Below, one piece after another: positions 18,494 through 25,715 of a stretch of DNA of 64,000 nucleotides. Origin of the DNA: Corticimicrobacter sp040137905 (lineage in GTDB: Bacteria > Pseudomonadota > Gammaproteobacteria > Burkholderiales > Burkholderiaceae_B); assembly GCF_040137905.1 (NCBI RefSeq), contig NZ_JBEFDG010000030.1, forward strand, positions 1 to 64,000, written 5' to 3'. Under the pieces are notes generated by a model that was not told where the DNA came from, searched no databases, and saw only the letters and a program-made list of their open reading frames with translations. The number at the start of each line of letters is the position of its first letter. Within the stretch, counting starts at the first letter, position 1. The translations under genes and the position numbers were made by a program.

Positions 18494-19162
18494 TCAGGTG
18501 CGCTGTTGGCGCTGGGCCCGGCGTACGCGGATGAACTGGATCACACCGGGCATGACCGACAGGATGATGATCGCGACGATCAGCAGGCTGAGATTGTTCT
18601 GCACGATGGGCAGATTGCCGAACAGGTAGCCTGCATAGACGAACAGCAGGACCCAGAGCAGCGCACCGATTACGTTGTAGAGCAGGAAAGTGCGGTAGTG
18701 CATCGAACCCATGCCGGCCACGAACGGCGCGAACGTGCGCACGATGGGCATGAACCGGGCAATGATGATGGTGGCCTTGCCGTGCCTTTCGTAGAACAAC
18801 TGCGCCATCGTCAGGTGCTTGCGCTTGAAAATACGCGAGTCGGGATTGCTGAAAAGAATATGGCCGAAGTGCTTGCCGATGGTGTAGTTGACGGCGTCGC
18901 CGGCAATGGCTGCAACCAGCAGCAGCGCGGCGATCAGGTGGACATTGAGCGGTGTGTCCGGCAGGGCGGACAGTGCCCCGGTCACGAACAGCAGGGAGTC
19001 GCCCGGCAGCAGTGGCGTAACGACCAGCCCGGTCTCGCAGAAAATGATCAGGAACAGGATCGCATAGATCCAGTTGCCATAGGAGGCGATCAGTTCGGGA
19101 AGGTGAACGTCGATATGCAGGATGAAATCGAACAACTGCATGAAGAAATCAACGATTTGCAT
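18494..19162 (-). CDS. DedA family membrane protein
   Basis: A 222-residue inner-membrane protein with about five hydrophobic segments. DedA/VTT signatures are present: the F-C-E-T-G-L-V-V-T-P-LLPGDSLLFV segment, then F-x-R-F-M-P-IVRTFAPFVAGMG. DedA proteins are thought to act as lipid (undecaprenyl-phosphate or PE) flippases or proton-dependent transporters. The start at 19162 gives the usual family length; an upstream in-frame ATG at 19255 would overlap the divergent gene. Confidence 0.88.
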   Translation of the reverse strand: MQIVDFFMQLFDFILHIDVHLPELIASYGNWIYAILFLIIFCETGLVVTPLLPGDSLLFVTGALSALPDTPLNVHLIAALLLVAAIAGDAVNYTIGKHFGHILFSNPDSRIFKRKHLTMAQLFYERHGKATIIIARFMPIVRTFAPFVAGMGSMHYRTFLLYNVIGALLWVLLFVYAGYLFGNLPIVQNNLSLLIVAIIILSVMPGVIQFIRVRRAQRQQRT

Positions 19163-19215
19163 GGAAGCGCGGAGATGGGAGAATGATGGGATCGAATACC
19201 AATGGAGCGTACGCG

Positions 19216-19770
19216 ATGCAGTTTTCCGGGTTATCGCTGGATCACAGGACCGCAATGGAGCAGGCGAGCCGCTTGCCGGGCGATGGGCAGGGCCGCGAGG
19301 CGGGTGCGCTGTTGCATGTCGGTGTCGAGCAAAGCATTATTGTGACAGGAAAAGGCGCTGCTTTGGAAACCTTTGTGCTGGCTGGTGCCGGTGTCGGGGC
19401 ACTGACCCGGAACTGGGGTGACGGCTGGCCCAATGCCGGGCAGATGGAGCAGGCCATCGCCGATGTCGAGGACAGCATCATGGCGACCACCGCAGTGCCT
19501 GCTGGTGGCAAGGACTTGCTGTACCAGGGGGACTGCACCGCACAGATGCGGGCAATGGCAGGCCTGCCGGCCGATGCCCTGCTTGTCGGGGCGCTACCGC
19601 GCGAGCGTATCGAACTGTGGTTCGGCGATCTGGCTGCGGCCATCGAGGGCAGCCTCACGGCCCGCCGTGGGTTGCCCGAAGGTGGGGTGTTCGCGGCTAC
19701 GCTGCTGGTCATTCGCGAATGCATGCATCATCTGGACTACGGTACGTTGCTGGTGTCGTCCCGAGGCTGA
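19216..19770 (+). CDS. Hypothetical protein, no recognised family
   Basis: A 184-residue soluble-looking protein I cannot place. It has no signal peptide or membrane segment. It is rich in Gly, Ala and Leu, with a central D-x-E-D-S-I segment and a C-terminal helix (A-T-L-L-V-I-R-E-C-M-H-H-L-D-Y-G). Codon use resembles the neighbours. GGAG 8 bases before ATG 19216 supports that start; ATG 19183 with GGGAGA is an alternative that adds 11 residues. It is divergent from dedA and convergent with the LysR gene (16-base gap). Confidence 0.6.
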   Translation: MQFSGLSLDHRTAMEQASRLPGDGQGREAGALLHVGVEQSIIVTGKGAALETFVLAGAGVGALTRNWGDGWPNAGQMEQAIADVEDSIMATTAVPAGGKDLLYQGDCTAQMRAMAGLPADALLVGALPRERIELWFGDLAAAIEGSLTARRGLPEGGVFAATLLVIRECMHHLDYGTLLVSSRG

Positions 19771-19786
19771 GGCCACGGCGCGTTGC

Positions 19787-20677
19787 TCAGGTCGATGCCT
19801 GCGCTTCTTCCCTGATCCAGTCTGCGAACGCCTGGACTTCCGGGCGCTGCATGGCCCCTGCAAGCGTCACCAGATAATAGGCGAAGCGCGCCGGCCAAGG
19901 CTTGTCCAGCACCTGCACCAGACGCCCGTCGGCTATTTCCTCGCGTGCATATTCCTGCGGCACCAGGGCCAGTCCTTGACCCGCTGCGGCCGCCCGGATC
20001 AGTAGGTAGTCGTCCTCGAACGCCGTGCCGCGCTCGGCACGCGGGTCATCCGCCACATCATGCGCCGCAAACCACAGTGGCCAGTCCGCTCGATCGCTAT
20101 CGTGCAGAAGCGGGTAGCCCAGACAGTCTTCCGGTTCCCTGAGGCGCGGATTGCCCGCGACCAGGTCCGGGCAGGCCACCGGCACCAGCACGGGGGCCAT
20201 CAGGCGCGTGCTTTCAAGGCCAGGGTAATTGCCCAGCCCGTGCCGCAGTGCCACGTCTACCCGGTCACGGCGCAGGTCCACCAGGGCTGACGTCGCTTCG
20301 ACGCGTACCTCGATCTGTGGATGTCGCGCATTGAAACGTCCCAGTCGAGGCACCAGCCAGGATGCCGCAAAGGTGGCGACGGTACTGACAGTCAGCTTCT
20401 GGCGTTCCTTGAGTACGTCCAGCGTATCCATGGCTGTATCGATCTGCGTGAACGCTTCGAGCAGCGCAGGATGGACGCTGGCAGCCGCTTCGGTCAGGCG
20501 CAAGCCCTGTCGTTCCCGCATGAACAGGGCCATCCCGAGCCGCTCTTCCAGCAATCGGATCTGCTGACTGACGGCACCCGAGGTGACGTGCAGGGCTTGG
20601 GCAGCGGCCTTGATGCTGCCCCGCTGACCGACTTCTACAAAGGTGCGCAGCGCTTGCAGAGGGACTGAGGTTGCCAT
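19787..20677 (-). CDS. LysR family transcriptional regulator
   Basis: A 296-residue regulator. The N-terminal winged helix spans about residues 5-65 (A-L-R-T-F-V-E-V-G-x-x-GS-I-K-AA-Q-A-L-H-V-T-S-GAVSQQI-x-LLEE-x-L). The remainder is the periplasmic-binding-protein-like effector domain, full length. It is GcvA-like in the HTH region. It is transcribed away from the MFS-GST-luciferase operon, and AT-rich repeats between the two look like its operators. One of them ends-on its own start, suggesting autoregulation. Confidence 0.9.
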   Translation of the reverse strand: MATSVPLQALRTFVEVGQRGSIKAAAQALHVTSGAVSQQIRLLEERLGMALFMRERQGLRLTEAAASVHPALLEAFTQIDTAMDTLDVLKERQKLTVSTVATFAASWLVPRLGRFNARHPQIEVRVEATSALVDLRRDRVDVALRHGLGNYPGLESTRLMAPVLVPVACPDLVAGNPRLREPEDCLGYPLLHDSDRADWPLWFAAHDVADDPRAERGTAFEDDYLLIRAAAAGQGLALVPQEYAREEIADGRLVQVLDKPWPARFAYYLVTLAGAMQRPEVQAFADWIREEAQAST

Positions 20678-20680
20678 CTG

Positions 20681-20784
20681 ATTTAGTTTTCCTAAATAAG
20701 AGAAGCAAAAATGATCGCTTCTGATTTTTTATGAATAAGGCCATGATAACGAAAATTTAGTTTTCATGTGATTATTTAGTAAAC
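20681..20784. promoter_or_regulatory. LysR/MFS divergent control region with repeated operator motif
   Basis: The intergenic region is markedly AT-rich. ATTTAG-N5-CTAAAT at 20681-20697 is a perfect inverted repeat 3 bases before the LysR start. ATTTAGTTTTC recurs at 20755-20765 and a variant ATTTAGTAAAC at 20774-20784, upstream of the MFS gene at 20807. The shared ATTTAG-T-N-N-N-C unit is what an autoregulated LysR operator and activation site would look like. A TATATT at 20786-20791 could be the MFS -10 box. Confidence 0.5.
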
Positions 20785-20806
20785 CTATATTAATTGGACT
20801 GTCCTC

Positions 20807-22204
20807 ATGACTCATCCGCATTGGCGGCTATGCCTGATCCTGCTGTGCACTACGCAATTCGTTGCATTGCTCGACTTTTCCATCACCATGATTCCTCTGC
20901 CTCAGATTCAGCAGAGCCTGGGTTTCACACCGGGAGGGCTGCAGTGGGTCATCAATGCGTATGGCGTAGCCATTGCAGGCTTTCTGCTGCTGGGGGGCCG
21001 AGCGGCTGATATGTTTGGCCGGCGGCGCGTATTCCTGATCGGATTGACGCTCTTTACGGCAGGTTCGTTGCTGGGCGGGTTTTCACACAGTCCGGCGATG
21101 TTGATTGCCACCCGCGCCATGCAGGGCTTGGGGGCTGCAATGTTTTCTCCGGCTGCATTTTCGCTGCTGCTGACGGTTTTTTCCGATCCGCAGCAACGCA
21201 ACCGGGCGCTGGGTGCGTGGACGGCCGTGGCGGCCAGTGGGTTCGTGGCAGGCCTGATCCTGGGGGGCGTCATCACGGATCTGCTGGGGTGGCGCTGGGT
21301 GCTGTGGATCAATGTGCCGGTCGGCATGCTGGCCATCGCCCTGTCGGGGGTGCTGCCCATCGGCAAGCCAGATGCCCGGACCGCATCCGGACATCTGGAT
21401 ATATGGGGCGCAGTGCTGGTTGCCAGTGGTGCCGCCACGCTGGTTTTCGCTTTTGCCAATAGTGAGCATGTCGGCCTGGCCTCTGCCGAGACCTTCGGGC
21501 TGGTTCTGCTGGCGCTGATCCTGCTGGCGGGGTTCGTGCGCGTGGAAAGCAAGGTCGAATCCCCATTGATGCCGCTGCCGATTTTCTGGCGGCGCTCGAC
21601 AGGAGGGGCGAACCTTGTTTCCTTGCTGGCCAATACCGCATTGGGGCCGACGTTTGTGGTGGTCGCTCTCTATATGCAGGAAGTATTGGGCTTTACTGCC
21701 ACGCAGACCGGACTGGGACTGCTGCCGATGGCAATGGCCTTCACGCTCTCCAGCGCCTGGGGCGGGCCTGCCCTGATCGCCAGAACGGGCACCAGGCCAG
21801 TCATCCTTGGTGGCATGGTGCTGTTTATCGGTGGGCTGGCATTGCTGGGCGCATCGTTGTTGGCAGATGCCTCATGGAGTACATCCATTTTACCGGGGAC
21901 CTTGCTCGCGGGTATTGGCTACGGCGTCGCTTTTCCTGCCTGGACAGTGGCAGGCATCGAGGGCGTCGAGGCGGCCGATCATGGATTGGCGGGCGGCATG
22001 CTCACCACGACCCAGGAAGTCGGCTCGGCGGTAGGGCTGGCAGTCGGTGTTGCGGTCAGCATTGCCGTACTTGCCAGCGGCGGCAGCGCTGCTCAGGGCT
22101 TCAGCTACGCCATCCTGATTTCTGCCTGCATGGTTCTGGTGGGGCTGGTCTGCGCGACAGCCATCCTGCCGGGGCAAACCACCCGTTCGGGAGTTACGCG
22201 ATGA
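20807..22204 (+). CDS. MFS drug-efflux transporter, EmrB/QacA (DHA2) type
   Basis: A 465-residue multi-spanning inner-membrane proton antiporter. The membrane helices are evident throughout, and loop 2-3 carries the MFS motif A (GGRAADMFGRRR). The first helix has the DHA2-like pattern D-F-S-I-T-M-I-PLP-x-I-Q. Such transporters expel drugs or toxic organic molecules. It overlaps the downstream GST gene by 4 bases (ATGA) and is divergent from a LysR gene that probably controls it. The substrate is unknown. Confidence 0.88.
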   Translation: MTHPHWRLCLILLCTTQFVALLDFSITMIPLPQIQQSLGFTPGGLQWVINAYGVAIAGFLLLGGRAADMFGRRRVFLIGLTLFTAGSLLGGFSHSPAMLIATRAMQGLGAAMFSPAAFSLLLTVFSDPQQRNRALGAWTAVAASGFVAGLILGGVITDLLGWRWVLWINVPVGMLAIALSGVLPIGKPDARTASGHLDIWGAVLVASGAATLVFAFANSEHVGLASAETFGLVLLALILLAGFVRVESKVESPLMPLPIFWRRSTGGANLVSLLANTALGPTFVVVALYMQEVLGFTATQTGLGLLPMAMAFTLSSAWGGPALIARTGTRPVILGGMVLFIGGLALLGASLLADASWSTSILPGTLLAGIGYGVAFPAWTVAGIEGVEAADHGLAGGMLTTTQEVGSAVGLAVGVAVSIAVLASGGSAAQGFSYAILISACMVLVGLVCATAILPGQTTRSGVTR

Positions 22205-22824
22205 TTGATCTCTATACCGACAGTTCGCCCAATGGTTTCAAGACGACCATTGCCCTGGAAGAACTGGGACTGCCTTACAGGTTGCAGCATGTCCGGATCG
22301 AGGCTGGCGAGCATCGGCAGCCGGCGTTCCTGGCCCTGAATCCGCATGGACGTATCCCGGCCATCACCGATGATGAAACCGGTATCACGTTGTTCGAATC
22401 GGCCGCCATTCTGCTGTATTTGGCCGAGAAGACTGGCCGGTTGCTGCCGCAAGCGCCGGTAGCGCGCTGGGAGGCGATCAAGTGGCTGCAATTTCACTCG
22501 TCCAGCGTTGGTCCGATCATCGGGCAGCGTGTGCATTTCGAACTGTTTGCCGAGGGCAGGGTGCCGGCTGCCATCGAGCGCTACCGGTATCTGACCGAAG
22601 ACGCATTCGCCGTGCTGGATAGTCGTCTGGCCCGGCATCCCTACCTGGCCGGGGAGGCGTACTCCATTGCCGATATTGCGCACTTCGGCTGGACACATAT
22701 TGCCAGAATCATCGGCTTTGATTTCAGCAAGCACCGGTACATGAGCGCCTGGCATGAGCGCGTGGCGCAGCGACCTGCCGTACGCAAGGGCGTCACGCTG
22801 CCTGCACCTGCGACCGGCGCATAA
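22201..22824 (+). CDS. Glutathione S-transferase (YfcG/Nu-class-like)
   Basis: A 207-residue cytosolic GST. The N-terminal thioredoxin fold (about 1-80) has the N-G-F-K-T-T-I-A-L-E-E-L-GLPY start typical of YfcG-like proteins, the N-P-H-G-R-I-PAI cis-proline segment, and L-F-E-S-A-A-I for the glutathione gamma-Glu contact. The C-terminal helical domain follows (about 88-200). YfcG types reduce disulfides or conjugate electrophiles. It is translationally coupled to the MFS exporter and followed by a luciferase-like gene 10 bases on. Confidence 0.9.
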   Translation: MIDLYTDSSPNGFKTTIALEELGLPYRLQHVRIEAGEHRQPAFLALNPHGRIPAITDDETGITLFESAAILLYLAEKTGRLLPQAPVARWEAIKWLQFHSSSVGPIIGQRVHFELFAEGRVPAAIERYRYLTEDAFAVLDSRLARHPYLAGEAYSIADIAHFGWTHIARIIGFDFSKHRYMSAWHERVAQRPAVRKGVTLPAPATGA

Positions 22825-22834
22825 GGAGGCCGTC

Positions 22835-23875
22835 ATGATGGACACTACAGCCATGATTCCCGCAATCCAGGGCGCATCATTTTCAGCGTTCCAGAGCCAT
22901 CCCGGCTACTGTCGCATGTTTATGCCCGATCACCTGACCCTCGGCATTTTTCTGCCGCTGCGTTTTTACGAAGGCGACATGCAGGTGCTGGCCGGGCAGG
23001 CAGAACTGGTGGAGCGGATCGATCGCCATGATTTTGCCGCCGTATGGGTGCGCGATGTTCCCTTGTTCGATCCGATGTTTGGCGATGCCGGACAGGTGTT
23101 CGATCCCTTCACGTACCTGGCCTTTCTCGCTGCGCGGACGAAGAGAGTGGCACTGGCAACGGGCAGTGTCATTTTCTCTCTGCGTCATCCGATTGACTTG
23201 GCCAAGGCATCGGCTACCATCGACCAGCTCTCGGGAGGGCGCCTGGTGATGGGCATCGCTTCGGGCGACCGGCCTATCGAGTTTCCGGCCTATGGGTTGA
23301 AACATGCGGACCGTGGTGAACGCTTCGCGCAGGCGGTCACGTATTTTCGCCAGCTCATGCAGGCCGGCAGCCTGGTGATGGATTCACCACTGGGGCACTT
23401 CGACGCTGCCGAGTTCCTGCCCAAGCCTGCCGCCGGGTCGATACCGCTGATTGTCACCAGTTCGTCGGGGCAGTCGCTGGCCTGGATTGCCGAACAGGCG
23501 GATGGCTGGCTGACCTATCCCGACGCTACGCATACGCCCAATGGGCCGCGGCGTCTGGCCGAGAAAATCCGTGCCTGGCGCGCATTGATCCCCGATGGCG
23601 GGTTTCGGCCGCACATGACGAATGAATGGCTGGATCTGGTCGACGACCCTGACTATCCGCGCACGCCTCAGCAGGGTGGGTACATCCTGCGCACCGGGCG
23701 CAATGGCCTGATTGCCCTGCTGGAGGAATGGCAGGCGGCGGGAGTCAACCATGCCGCGCTGGGGATACAGTTCTCGGAGCGGCCTGCTGCCGAGGTGATT
23801 CAGGAATTGGCTGAAGACGTCCTGCCGTTTTTCCCGACGCATCAGGGACTGCCGGCGCTTGCCGCGGCCTGGTAG
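22835..23875 (+). CDS. Luciferase-like (LLM class) oxidoreductase, BA3436 type
   Basis: A 346-residue flavin-dependent monooxygenase of the bacterial-luciferase superfamily, in the BA3436/TIGR03571 group. Signatures are the H-L-T-L-G-I-F-L-P start, the strand A-V-W-V-R-D-V-P, the L-A-T-G-S-V-I-F-S-L-RHP segment, and the D-Q-L-S-GGRL-V-MGI-A-SGD turn that binds F420 or FMN phosphate. Length is normal. AAGGAGG stands 7 bases before the ATG. It is the last gene of the MFS-GST-LLM operon. Substrate is unknown; oxidation of a xenobiotic is an inference from context. Confidence 0.85.
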   Translation: MMDTTAMIPAIQGASFSAFQSHPGYCRMFMPDHLTLGIFLPLRFYEGDMQVLAGQAELVERIDRHDFAAVWVRDVPLFDPMFGDAGQVFDPFTYLAFLAARTKRVALATGSVIFSLRHPIDLAKASATIDQLSGGRLVMGIASGDRPIEFPAYGLKHADRGERFAQAVTYFRQLMQAGSLVMDSPLGHFDAAEFLPKPAAGSIPLIVTSSSGQSLAWIAEQADGWLTYPDATHTPNGPRRLAEKIRAWRALIPDGGFRPHMTNEWLDLVDDPDYPRTPQQGGYILRTGRNGLIALLEEWQAAGVNHAALGIQFSERPAAEVIQELAEDVLPFFPTHQGLPALAAAW

Positions 23876-23876
23876 T

Positions 23877-23916
23877 GACATGAAAGCAAGCCGCCTCGAA
23901 AAAGGTGGCGCATGTC
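23877..23916. terminator. Hairpin between convergent LLM gene and mntP
   Basis: GACATG (23877-23882) pairs with CATGTC (23911-23916), enclosing GCCGCCT/AGGTGGC (23890-23896 with 23903-23909, one G-T pair). It lies between the two convergent stop codons. No clear T-run follows on either strand, so it may be a weak bidirectional terminator or an mRNA 3'-end stabiliser. Confidence 0.4.
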
Positions 23917-24486
23917 TTATGCAGCAGGCAGCAGATGTTCTTTCAGGATGACCGCGCCGATCACGATGAGCAGCACGCCGCCCAGGATTTCTGCCTGCCG
24001 CCCGGCCAGCTTGCCGAGTACGCGTCCCAGCAGAACGCCCAGGGTGGTCATGGTGAACGTGGCCATGCCAATTGCGATGGCAGCCGGGATGATGGGCACA
24101 TCCAGGAAGGCCAGTCCCACACCGATGGCGAAAGCATCGATGCTGGTGGCGATGCCGGTCACGGCCAGCACCCAGAAAGGATGGCGTTGCAGCACGACAG
24201 GTTCGCCAGAGGCCGGGCGTGCGCCCGACAGGATCATGCGGCCACCCAGGAAGCACAGCAGCACGAAGGCGATCCAGTGATCCCAGTGGCTGACGTATTG
24301 GGCGGCAGTCTGGCCAAGCAGCCAGCCCAGCAGCGGGGTGATGAATTCGATGACACCGAAGATCAGGCCGATGCGCATGGCTTCGCGCAGGCCGGGACGA
24401 TTCAGCGCCGTGCCTTTGCCGATGGCAGCGGCAAAGGCATCCATGGACATGCCGAAGGCCAGCAGGGTGACGGGTAGGGTAATCAT
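23917..24486 (-). CDS. mntP: Manganese efflux pump MntP
   Basis: A 189-residue inner-membrane Mn(II) exporter with six hydrophobic segments in two related halves. Both halves carry the family metal-site Asp motif: M-S-M-D-A-F-AAAIGKG and SIDAFAIGVG. Length matches E. coli MntP (188). ATG 24486 follows AGGAAG by 7 bases. The 5' leader contains a yybP-ykoY manganese riboswitch, the usual partner of mntP, so expression should rise with Mn(II). Confidence 0.94.
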   Translation of the reverse strand: MITLPVTLLAFGMSMDAFAAAIGKGTALNRPGLREAMRIGLIFGVIEFITPLLGWLLGQTAAQYVSHWDHWIAFVLLCFLGGRMILSGARPASGEPVVLQRHPFWVLAVTGIATSIDAFAIGVGLAFLDVPIIPAAIAIGMATFTMTTLGVLLGRVLGKLAGRQAEILGGVLLIVIGAVILKEHLLPAA

Positions 24487-24493
24487 GAGGGTG

Positions 24494-24660
24494 CTTCCTG
24501 GTCTGGGGCGGATACCACGACACACCGCGCCCCTGACCGGTAGCTCGGTACGTCGATGGTCTCGCCAAGCCGGACTGCTGCCCATGCCATGATGCATCGA
24601 GGCGCATCAAGTATGTTGACATGGGCGCTTTCAATGCTGAAAGCAGGCTACTCCCCATAA
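24494..24660 (-). ncRNA. yybP-ykoY (Mn2+) riboswitch and expression platform
   Basis: In the mntP leader, read on the minus strand, the diagnostic conserved blocks appear in order. They are GGGGAGTAGCC (24646-24656), GTCAACATACTT (24609-24620) and GCGAGACC (24558-24565), as in E. coli mntP and other yybP-ykoY aptamers. Downstream a long hairpin (24500-24510 pairing 24528-24538, one mismatch) is followed directly by the Shine-Dalgarno AGGAAG (24494-24499). That layout suggests Mn-controlled access to the ribosome site. The aptamer match is direct; the switching mechanism is inferred. Confidence 0.9.
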
Positions 24661-24713
24661 GACGGCCGAAGTGTAGCATGCACATCGCCGGTTTTTGCAA
24701 TAGCCTGCAAATT

Positions 24714-24785
24714 GTGCGGAAATGAGCATGACTTAAATCAAATTGACCGATCTTAAAAGTAAATGATCTGGAATCTCATTTGCAC
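24714..24785. repeat. Inverted repeat in the mntP-serB gap
   Basis: GTGCGGAAATGAG (24714-24726) pairs with CTCATTTGCAC (24775-24785) over 11 bases with a two-base bulge. The 48-base, AT-rich loop includes an ATGAC-TTAA-ATCAA segment loosely like an FNR box. This is the main content of the mntP-serB gap beyond the riboswitch. No gene is visible. It could be a cruciform, a small-RNA stem or an operator pair; function is unknown. Confidence 0.4.
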
Positions 24786-24851
24786 GTATAGCTTTTGCTC
24801 TACTCGTCGCCAGGCCGCATGGTGCCTGGATCGGTGCCTTTTCATTCTGTC

Positions 24852-25715
24852 TCAGTTGCCTTCGAACCAGTTCAATACGCCATCGAGGCCAGCATGATCC
24901 AGTGCGTAGGCAGCCTGTGCCCGTACAACGGGCTTGGCGCGCCAGGCGACCGAAAATGCGGCATGTTCCATCATCAGCAGATCGTTGGCACCATCCCCCA
25001 TGGCGATGACCTGATGGCGTTCGGCTTCCAGTCGAGCGGCCAGTGCCAGCAGGTGGCGCGCCTTTGCAGCACCGTCGAGGATGTCGCCCAGCACGCGTCC
25101 AGTCAGCTTGCCATCGATGATTTCCAGTGTGTTGGCATGGGTTTCGTCCAATCCCAGGCGTTCCTGCAGGCGCTCGGTGAAGAATGTGAAGCCGCCCGAT
25201 ACCAGCAGGGTCTTCAGGCCTGCCGCGCGGGCACCTGCCAGCAGGTTTTCCGCACCGGCGTTCAGGCGCAGGCGTTCTTCATAGATACGCTCAAGGATGC
25301 TGGCGGGGACGCCTTCGAGCAGCGCCACACGTCGTGTGAGGCTATCGGAAAAGTCCTTGATCTCGCCGCGCATGGCGGCCTCGGTAATGGACTTGACCTG
25401 GTCGCCGCGGCCCGACAGGGCGGCGATCTCATCGATGCATTCGATGTTGATCAGGGTGGAGTCCATGTCCATGGCCAGGATGCGGCAACTGGCCAGGCTG
25501 CGGCCTGCGGGGATGAAGGCAAAGTCCAGGCTGCGCGTGGCGCACCAGTCGCGGATCTGCCGGCGCGTGTCGGTATCATGCTCGACATCGAGCAGGCGTA
25601 CCGCCGTGGCATTGATGCGCTGCGCACCCTGTGCGCTGGCGAGTGCGGCGGCGTGTTCGGCCAGATTGTGATCGAGTCCGGGGGCCTGAATGACGAGATG
25701 GTGAGCAGTGGTCAT
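24852..25715 (-). CDS. serB: Phosphoserine phosphatase
   Basis: A 287-residue HAD-superfamily hydrolase catalysing the last step of serine synthesis. Motif I DMDSTLI carries the catalytic aspartates; motif II is the V-S-GGFT serine, and motif III is the K(x18-30)-GDGANDL segment seen near residue 240. The N-terminal ~70 residues are ACT-like, as in E. coli SerB, though shorter. It overlaps mfd by 4 bases (ATGA) and is translated after it. Confidence 0.94.
   Translation of the reverse strand: MTTAHHLVIQAPGLDHNLAEHAAALASAQGAQRINATAVRLLDVEHDTDTRRQIRDWCATRSLDFAFIPAGRSLASCRILAMDMDSTLINIECIDEIAALSGRGDQVKSITEAAMRGEIKDFSDSLTRRVALLEGVPASILERIYEERLRLNAGAENLLAGARAAGLKTLLVSGGFTFFTERLQERLGLDETHANTLEIIDGKLTGRVLGDILDGAAKARHLLALAARLEAERHQVIAMGDGANDLLMMEHAAFSVAWRAKPVVRAQAAYALDHAGLDGVLNWFEGN

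Noticed and set aside
20701..20728. AGAAGC/GCTTCT hairpin followed by six T's in the LysR/MFS gap
   Set aside because: Looks like a terminator, but there is no gene on the plus strand ending before it and the stem is only 6 bp; more likely part of the AT-rich control region.
24728..24741. FNR-like box ATGAC-TTAA-ATCAA
   Set aside because: Only one half-site matches well; not enough to claim anaerobic control.
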